Both the position numbers and the translations under genes were made by a program. A stretch of 18,490 nt of DNA from Sphingomonadaceae bacterium (GTDB lineage: Bacteria; Pseudomonadota; Alphaproteobacteria; Sphingomonadales; Sphingomonadaceae), in contig SHLU01000021.1 in NCBI GenBank assembly GCA_004282995.1, forward strand, positions 1-18,490, written 5' to 3'. This document shows, in pieces, positions 13,449 through 18,490 of the stretch; the first letter of the stretch is position 1, and every line of letters begins with the position of its first letter. The notes beneath the pieces are model-generated. The model did no database searches. It had not been told where the DNA came from and saw nothing but the letters and a program-made list of their open reading frames with translations.

Positions 13449-15281
13449 ATGCCCGATATTCGACGCCTTCCGGAAGCCCTCGTCAATCGCATCGCCGCTG
13501 GCGAAGTGGTCGAGCGCCCAGCGGCTGCGCTCAAGGAACTTGTAGAGAACGCCGTGGATGCCGGCGCCACTCGTATTGCGATCAGGCTCGTCGATGGCGG
13601 GCTCTCGCGGATCGAGGTGACTGACGATGGTTGCGGCATGGCCCCGGCCGCGATGGAGCTTGCGCTCGAACGCCATGCGACCTCGAAACTGCCCGACGAA
13701 CTGATCGGCACCGCGCAGGCGATCGAGCGCGTTGCTACGCTGGGTTTTCGCGGCGAGGCCCTGCCTTCGATCGCCAGCGTATCCCGCTTTACGCTCGAAA
13801 GCCGGCCACGTGCGGGGCCGCAGGCAGGGCAGGGCTGGCGCCGGGTCGTCGATCACGGCCAATTGCTTGAAGAAGGGCCGGCAGCTCTGCCACCCGGCAC
13901 ACGCGCCCGGATCGAGCAGATTTTCGCAAAGGTGCCGGCACGGCGCAAGTTCCTCCGCACTGCGCGCAGCGAATACGCCGCGTGTCTCGATGTCGTCCGG
14001 CGGTTGGCAATGGCGCGACCGGACATTGGTTTCACCCTGGATCACGGCGATCGCCGCACAATTGCCGTCCAGCCCGATGAAAACCTTGTCGACCGGGTCG
14101 CGCAGATTGTCGCTCGCGAATTGAAGGATAACGGCGTGCTGCTTGACATGCAGCGCGATGCCATGCGGCTGACGGGTGTCGCGGGCCTGCCGACCTACAA
14201 TCGCGGTGTCGGAGACCAGCAATATCTGTTCGTCAACGGGCGCCCGGTGAAAGATCGTCTGCTCGTCGGAGCAGTACGCGGTGCCTATTCAGACATGCTT
14301 GCCCGCGACCGGCATGCGGTACTGGCGCTCTTCCTTGAACTTCCGGCCGAGGATGTGGATGTCAACGTCCACCCGGCCAAGACGGAAGTCCGCTTCCGTG
14401 ATGCCGCGGCAGTGCGCGGCTTCATCGTGAGCGGATTGCGGCAGGCGCTTTCCACGGGCGACCGGCGCAGCGCCCAAGGGCCAGACGCGAGGGCGATGGG
14501 ACGTTGGCAGCAGGAACCTGTCCGCGAAGAAACATCGCCTGCGCTGCGCTCGATTTTCGGTGGGCAGGACTGGACCGGAGGCGGGTCCGGCGTTCGCGAG
14601 CCTGCGCACGATTGGCGCGGAGCCGATGTGCTGGCCTCGGAACCTTTGCCGCAGGGTCGGGCGGTAGAGGCCGAAGCAGATGGACAGCGGCAGCCCGACT
14701 ACCCGCTTGGAATCGCCCGGGGGCAAGTCGCCAACACTTATATCGTGGCCGAAGCAAAGGACGGACTGGTACTGGTCGACCAGCATGCGGCCCACGAACG
14801 GCTCGTCCTTGAACGGCTCAAGGCGGCCGGGGCAGGGGAAGCGGTCGCGCGGAGCCAGGCCCTGTTGATGCCCGAGGTGGTCGAACTGGACGAACCGGCT
14901 TGCGACCGCCTGGAAGATGCCGCCGAAAGGCTCGACGCTATGGGTCTTGCGTTGGAGCGGTTCGGACCGGGCGCAATGCTGGTCCGCTCGCTGCCGCATG
15001 CGCTTGCCGGATCCGATCCACGCAAATTGTTGAGCGATATTGCCGACGATCTTGCGAAGCATGGCGACGCACTGTGGCTGGAGGAAAAGCTCGACCTGGT
15101 TCTGGGAACCATGGCCTGTCACGGGTCGGTCAGGGCCGGGCGTATCCTGCGCGCCGATGAGATGAACGCGCTGCTGCGCGAAATGGAACGCACCCCACGT
15201 TCAGGTCAATGCAATCACGGACGTCCGACGTGGATCAAACTGTCGATGGAAGATGTCGAAAAACTGTTCGGGAGACATTGA
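13449..15281 (+). CDS. mutL: DNA mismatch repair protein MutL (nicking type)
   Basis: 610-residue mismatch-repair ATPase. The N-terminal GHKL ATPase has catalytic Glu30 in ELVENAVDAGA (30-40), DDGCGM (59-64), ATSKL (77-81) and GFRGEALPSIASV (99-111). The first signature is NRIAAGEVVERPA (13-25). A variable linker (about 340-420) joins it to the C-terminal domain, where DQHAAHERLVLE begins at residue 444 and fits DQHA-X2-E-X4-E, the metal-binding endonuclease motif. ACHGSVRAG and the closing CNHGRPTW (588-595) complete the metal site. This is therefore the MutLalpha-like endonuclease type found in bacteria without MutH, unlike E. coli MutL. The ATG at 13449 gives the normal family start. Its TGA overlaps the ATG of the following lipoprotein gene by one base. 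Confidence 0.97.
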   Translation: MPDIRRLPEALVNRIAAGEVVERPAAALKELVENAVDAGATRIAIRLVDGGLSRIEVTDDGCGMAPAAMELALERHATSKLPDELIGTAQAIERVATLGFRGEALPSIASVSRFTLESRPRAGPQAGQGWRRVVDHGQLLEEGPAALPPGTRARIEQIFAKVPARRKFLRTARSEYAACLDVVRRLAMARPDIGFTLDHGDRRTIAVQPDENLVDRVAQIVARELKDNGVLLDMQRDAMRLTGVAGLPTYNRGVGDQQYLFVNGRPVKDRLLVGAVRGAYSDMLARDRHAVLALFLELPAEDVDVNVHPAKTEVRFRDAAAVRGFIVSGLRQALSTGDRRSAQGPDARAMGRWQQEPVREETSPALRSIFGGQDWTGGGSGVREPAHDWRGADVLASEPLPQGRAVEAEADGQRQPDYPLGIARGQVANTYIVAEAKDGLVLVDQHAAHERLVLERLKAAGAGEAVARSQALLMPEVVELDEPACDRLEDAAERLDAMGLALERFGPGAMLVRSLPHALAGSDPRKLLSDIADDLAKHGDALWLEEKLDLVLGTMACHGSVRAGRILRADEMNALLREMERTPRSGQCNHGRPTWIKLSMEDVEKLFGRH

Positions 15282-15751
15282 TGCGTTGCCTGGTACCCTT
15301 TGTCGTCGGTCTGACTGTTGCATCCTGCAGCGAGGGTTCACCACCACCCACCGACGCGGAAAAGATCGCCTTGGTCGAAGACGCCAACATCAACCCGCTC
15401 GAACCGGTCGAACTGGAACCACTGGACGACCGCGATATCGACCACGCCGCATTGCCCGATGAACATTGCGCGTTTCTTCCCGGCATAGTGGATGCTCAGC
15501 CATTGTTTGTCGTTGGTTCTGAAATCGGAATTTACAAACGCGCAGGGGAGGTACGGCGCGTAGTTGCCGACGGAGGCAGCAAGCTTGTCGCAGGTGACAT
15601 TCACGCACGTTTCGGCGGGCTCGAACATGCGGTACGGCTTGCAGCAGGCAGCACGACGACAGGCAATGATGTTCCCGTTCGCCTGACTTTGCTTGATGGA
15701 CGGGACCGGATCGCGTTCGAGCAGCATGGGACACTCGACTGCACCGGCTAA
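15281..15751 (+). CDS. Predicted lipoprotein of unknown function, coupled to mutL
   Basis: Predicted 156-residue exported protein. The first 16 residues (MRCLVPFVVGLTVASC) form a short signal peptide ending in a lipobox (VASC), so Cys16 would be lipidated. The mature part starts with a Ser/Pro-rich linker, then an acidic stretch (EDANINPLEPVELEPLDDRD), and a compact domain with DEHCAFLPG, GSEIGIYKRAGEVRRVVADG and LLDGRDRIAFEQHGTLDC. It also has two cysteines that might pair (about 63 and 154). I do not recognise a family. The ATG at 15281 overlaps the mutL stop as TGATG, with GGAG 6 bases upstream, so it is co-translated with mutL. A mismatch-repair role is unlikely for an envelope protein; co-location may only reflect gene packing. 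It converges on the next gene with a gap of 3 bases. Confidence 0.78.
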   Translation: MRCLVPFVVGLTVASCSEGSPPPTDAEKIALVEDANINPLEPVELEPLDDRDIDHAALPDEHCAFLPGIVDAQPLFVVGSEIGIYKRAGEVRRVVADGGSKLVAGDIHARFGGLEHAVRLAAGSTTTGNDVPVRLTLLDGRDRIAFEQHGTLDCTG

Positions 15752-15754
15752 GAG

Positions 15755-16492
15755 CTAGAGCGTCGGACGCAGCAGCATCCATAATGCCATGCCGACCATG
15801 GCCAGGTTCTCACTCAGCGAAACGAAGCCGAGCGGCACGTTGCTGCTACCGCCGACGCAGGCGCATTTGATTTCGCGTTTCTGGATGTAGACGGCGTAAA
15901 ATACACTGACCGCGCCGATAGTCCCGATAATCAGCGCAATCGGGATCGACAGCCATGGCAGGATGCGCCCCGCCATCAGGACTGCCGCGGTCGCTTCGAG
16001 ATAGGGATAGGCATAGGCATATGGGACCCAGCGACGGCCGAGCATGTCGTAACCAATGAACATGCTGGAGAACTGTTCGACATCCTGCAGCTTGAGCATC
16101 GCCAGCATCGCCATCGACAAGGCAACAAACCATTCTGCAGTGCGGACCGTCAGTGGGGTATCGTAGAAGAACTGGCTGAGCGATAGCGCCAATGCAAGGC
16201 CGACGGCGAAGACTGCGAAAACCGGGCGATAGCTCGTCGCATCGGGGTCGCGTACCTTGCCGAAATGTTCGAGCAGCGCGTCATGGCCGCCGATCCGCTC
16301 GCCATTGATGAAGGTCTGCGGTGTCGTTTCGACGCCATGTTCACGCTTGAACGCATCGGTCTGCTCGCGGTTGGTCAGATGATGGTCTTCGACCGCGTAA
16401 CCGCGCCTTTCGAGGAGGTATTTAGACTTCACTCCGTAAGGGCAGACGTGCTCGTCCGTCACCATCCGGTAAAGTTGGGCAGTCTTGCTCAT
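15755..16492 (-). CDS. Glutaredoxin domain fused to MauE/DoxX-like membrane protein
   Basis: Predicted 245-residue protein. Residues 1-80 are a glutaredoxin-like domain with CPYG (Cys17), the cis-proline loop TTPQTFING (56-64) and GGHDAL (68-73). The motif has only one cysteine (CPYGVKSK), so it is of the monothiol type. Residues about 88-243 contain four hydrophobic helices of MauE/DoxX redox-associated type, with a paired CAC (Cys210, Cys212) in KREIKCACVGGSSNVPLG between the last two helices. MauE-like proteins take part in disulfide formation in the periplasm, so this fusion may pass thiol electrons between the cytoplasm and the membrane domain. That is inference. It lies 32 bases downstream of the DUF1206 gene with no obvious promoter between. 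Upstream of the ATG only a weak AGAAG site is seen. Confidence 0.85.
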   Translation of the reverse strand: MSKTAQLYRMVTDEHVCPYGVKSKYLLERRGYAVEDHHLTNREQTDAFKREHGVETTPQTFINGERIGGHDALLEHFGKVRDPDATSYRPVFAVFAVGLALALSLSQFFYDTPLTVRTAEWFVALSMAMLAMLKLQDVEQFSSMFIGYDMLGRRWVPYAYAYPYLEATAAVLMAGRILPWLSIPIALIIGTIGAVSVFYAVYIQKREIKCACVGGSSNVPLGFVSLSENLAMVGMALWMLLRPTL

Positions 16493-16524
16493 GTCTTCTT
16501 CTTGTACCTTCGGGTATATGGAGT

Positions 16525-17331
16525 TTAGGCGCGGAAAGACGGTACTCGGCCATCACTCGATAGATCGGGAATGATGCGATAACGTGCGAGCACCAGACTG
16601 AAGATACCGAACATCAGCAGGCCAATTGCAACCAGCGTGAACAGCAATCCCTCGCCAGCCAGTGAAGCAACCGCGCTGCCGAGGGTCTTGACCTGCTCAG
16701 CGCCGCTGGAAAGAAATCCGGCTTTGATCAGCGACCACGCGATGATGGCATAGACTACGCCGCGTGCAGCGAAGCCGACCCCGCCGAGCAGCCTGGTAGA
16801 ATTGGGTGCCTGGGCGGAAATTCGGTTCATGAAATCGCCGGTGTAGGCTTTCTTGAACTGGTTGATGGCCGCCAACGCAAAAGCAATGCCGAGAACGCCA
16901 AGGACGAGTCCTCCCAACTCCGCAGATAGTATGCCCGCAGCAGCCTGTTCGGCTCCGTCCGACCCGCCGCCAGAACTGCGGTCCGAACTGGCATATTTGA
17001 AAGCACTATAGGCCAGCGCGAGGTGACCGATGGCGCTACCCGCATGGCCGATCCGCTTGCCCCATCCTTTCGTATCGGAGCCGTTGTTCTCGATATCGAA
17101 GAATGTGGAGGAAAAGCGGAACAGGGCGTAGGCGGCAAGGCCAATCACCATGATCCACAGGAGAACCGTACCGGCGGGAAAATCCTCGATTGCCAGGAAG
17201 ATACCGTCAGTACCTTCGGCAATCTTGCCTGCGCTGGTCAGGGTGATAAGTCCGAGTACGCCGTAGAGCAGAGCACGGCTGAAATAGCCGGTACGAACCA
17301 ACCAATCGAACTTCTCGGACTTGTCCACCAC
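16525..17331 (-). CDS. DUF1206 six-helix membrane protein
   Basis: Predicted inner-membrane protein of about 268 residues made of three tandem two-helix repeats, the mark of DUF1206. The repeat starts are LVRTGYFSRALLYGVLG, KRIGHAGSAIGHLALAYSAF and GGVGFAARGVVYAIIAW. A Ser/Gly-rich loop follows the second repeat's first helix (SSDRSSGGGSDG). The C-terminus is polar. Function is unknown in the family. I start it at the GTG (17331), which reads MVDKSEKF and lies 7 bases from AGGGAG (17344-17339). The ATG at 17337 is possible but only one base from that site. The gene follows ychF by about 56 bases, and a weak EcfG-like promoter lies between them. It probably shares a transcript with the glutaredoxin-MauE gene. 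Confidence 0.85.
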   Translation of the reverse strand: MVDKSEKFDWLVRTGYFSRALLYGVLGLITLTSAGKIAEGTDGIFLAIEDFPAGTVLLWIMVIGLAAYALFRFSSTFFDIENNGSDTKGWGKRIGHAGSAIGHLALAYSAFKYASSDRSSGGGSDGAEQAAAGILSAELGGLVLGVLGIAFALAAINQFKKAYTGDFMNRISAQAPNSTRLLGGVGFAARGVVYAIIAWSLIKAGFLSSGAEQVKTLGSAVASLAGEGLLFTLVAIGLLMFGIFSLVLARYRIIPDLSSDGRVPSFRA

Positions 17332-17362
17332 ACACATTCTCCCTGTCTAGGTTCAGGGTTGC

Positions 17363-17388
17363 AACGGGCGAAGTGCGATATTGGTCCC
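17363..17388 (-). promoter_or_regulatory. Possible EcfG-type promoter of the DUF1206 gene
   Basis: On the minus strand GGGAC (17388-17384) is followed by 17 bases and CGTT (17366-17363), one mismatch from GGAAC-N16/17-CGTT. A transcript would start near 17353, just upstream of the AGGGAG ribosome binding site, so the placement is sensible. It overlaps the ychF stop codon. The mismatch is in the most conserved -35 box, so confidence is low. Confidence 0.3.
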
Positions 17389-18488
17389 TAGACGTTGAAC
17401 TTGAACAGCATGACGTCGCCGTCCTGGACCAGGTATTCCTTGCCTTCCTGGCGCAGCTTGCCGGCCTCACGCGCCGCCGCTTCGCCGCCAAGCGTCACGA
17501 AATCATCATAGGCAATCGTCTCGGCGCGAATGAACCCGCGCTCGAAATCTGTATGGATCTCGCCTGCGGCCTGCGGTGCCTTTGCACCCGCGGGAAAAGT
17601 CCATGCGCGCGCTTCCTTGGGCCCCGCGGTGAAGAATGTCTGGAGGCCGAGCAATTTGTAACCGGCGCGGATCACGCGGGTCAGGCCGCTTTCTTCCAGC
17701 CCGAGCTCGGCAAGATATTCGGCGCGCTCGTCCTGCTCCATGCCGACCAGTTCAGATTCGATCGCGGCAGACACGACAACGGCCTGCGCTCCCTCGTCCT
17801 TGGCCTTGGCGAACACTTGAGCGGACAGCGTGTTGCCGTTGGCCGCATCTTCCTCGGAGACATTGCAGACGTACAGAACAGGCTTGGCGGTCAACAGCTG
17901 CGCCTGACGGAAGATGCGCGCTTCCTCGTCGTCCTTGGGTTCGGTCAACCGTGCCGGTTTGCCTTCGCGCAATAGTTCAAGCGCCTGGCCCAGCACGCTG
18001 GCCATCACCTTGGCTTCCTTGTCACCGCTCTTGGCGCGCTTGTCGGCGGCAGGAACGCGCTTTTCGAGGCTTTCGAGGTCCGATAGCATCAGCTCGGTTT
18101 CGACAACTTCAGCATCGGCCAGGGGATCGACCCGGTTGCTGACATGCTGGATATCGTCATCCTCGAAACAACGCAGGACGTGGACGATGGCATCGACCTC
18201 GCGAATATTGCCGAGGAACTGGTTGCCCAAGCCTTCGCCCTGGCTGGCACCTTTTACAAGGCCAGCGATGTCGACGAAGGCCAACTGGGTCGGCACCACT
18301 TTCGCCGACTTGGCGATAGCGGCGATCTTGTCGAGCCGTTCGTCCGGTACTGCGACTTGGCCGACATTGGGCTCGATCGTGCAGAACGGATAGTTGGCCG
18401 CTTGCGCCGCCTGCGTCTCTGTCAGCGCATTGAAGAGGGTGGACTTGCCGACATTGGGCAAGCCGACGATCCCGCAACGGAAACCCAT
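17388..18488 (-). CDS. ychF: Ribosome-associated P-loop ATPase YchF (OLA1 family)
   Basis: 366-residue cytosolic ATPase of the Obg-related family that binds ribosomes and is linked to translation and oxidative-stress responses. Visible are the P-loop GLPNVGKSTLFNAL (9-22), switch region with DIAGLVKGASQGEGLGNQFL (73-92), and NVSE (209-212). NVSE replaces the G4 motif NKxD and explains the family's preference for ATP over GTP. A helical insertion with coiled-coil character lies at about 125-200, and a C-terminal TGS domain at about 283-366 contains GLQTFFTAGPKEARAWTFPAGAKAPQAAG and GKEYLVQDGDVMLFKFNV. The gene is complete, with its ATG two bases from the window end, so its promoter is out of view. 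Confidence 0.97.
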   Translation of the reverse strand: MGFRCGIVGLPNVGKSTLFNALTETQAAQAANYPFCTIEPNVGQVAVPDERLDKIAAIAKSAKVVPTQLAFVDIAGLVKGASQGEGLGNQFLGNIREVDAIVHVLRCFEDDDIQHVSNRVDPLADAEVVETELMLSDLESLEKRVPAADKRAKSGDKEAKVMASVLGQALELLREGKPARLTEPKDDEEARIFRQAQLLTAKPVLYVCNVSEEDAANGNTLSAQVFAKAKDEGAQAVVVSAAIESELVGMEQDERAEYLAELGLEESGLTRVIRAGYKLLGLQTFFTAGPKEARAWTFPAGAKAPQAAGEIHTDFERGFIRAETIAYDDFVTLGGEAAAREAGKLRQEGKEYLVQDGDVMLFKFNV

Positions 18489-18490
18489 CG

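Noticed and set aside
14289..15122. Minus-strand open frame within mutL
   Set aside because: Antisense to the conserved MutL C-terminal domain; no motif of its own.

Overview
The window is a GC-rich, densely packed chromosomal segment from an alphaproteobacterium. I place it in Sphingomonadales, probably Erythrobacteraceae. The reasons are protein style, an mreB-mreC-mreD-PBP2-rodA cluster in one run, a RibB with a non-catalytic C-terminal domain, an endonuclease-type MutL, and an exact EcfG-type general-stress promoter. This placement is by recognition only, not by database search. I see no phage, insertion sequence, CRISPR array or other recent transfer.

Layout. (1) 59-1908, minus strand: four small membrane proteins in one tight operon (coiled-coil membrane anchor, holin-X-like protein, DUF3618-like protein, DUF883/ElaB-like protein), driven by a perfect GGAAC-N16-CGTT promoter at 1972-1996. 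(2) 2077-5597, plus strand: enolase, then a translationally coupled pair made of an aminoglycoside-phosphotransferase-fold kinase and a calycin-like protein of unknown substrate. (3) 5594-7268, minus strand: ribH and an unusual ribB whose product has an N-terminal helix-turn-helix and a C-terminal GTP cyclohydrolase II-like domain without its zinc cysteines. An 18-bp perfect palindrome covers the -10 box of this operon. tRNA-Lys(CTT) lies just upstream. (4) 7567-13261, minus strand: the rod-shape operon mreB-mreC-mreD-mrdA-rodA, with stop/start overlaps at its last three junctions. (5) 13449-15751, plus strand: mutL coupled to a small predicted lipoprotein. (6) 15755-18488, minus strand: ychF, a DUF1206 six-helix membrane protein, and a glutaredoxin-MauE fusion.

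How the genes work together. MreB, MreC and MreD scaffold the elongasome, in which RodA polymerises glycan strands and PBP2 crosslinks them. RibB and RibH make two consecutive intermediates of riboflavin synthesis. The stress cassette probably remodels or protects the inner membrane under the EcfG regulon, and the DUF1206 gene may share that control through a weaker promoter match.

The strongest candidate for something undescribed is the riboflavin locus. A biosynthetic enzyme there carries its own DNA-binding domain and faces a perfect operator at its own promoter, with no room for an FMN riboswitch. This suggests a self-regulating enzyme-repressor. No stretch longer than about 300 bases lacks a gene.
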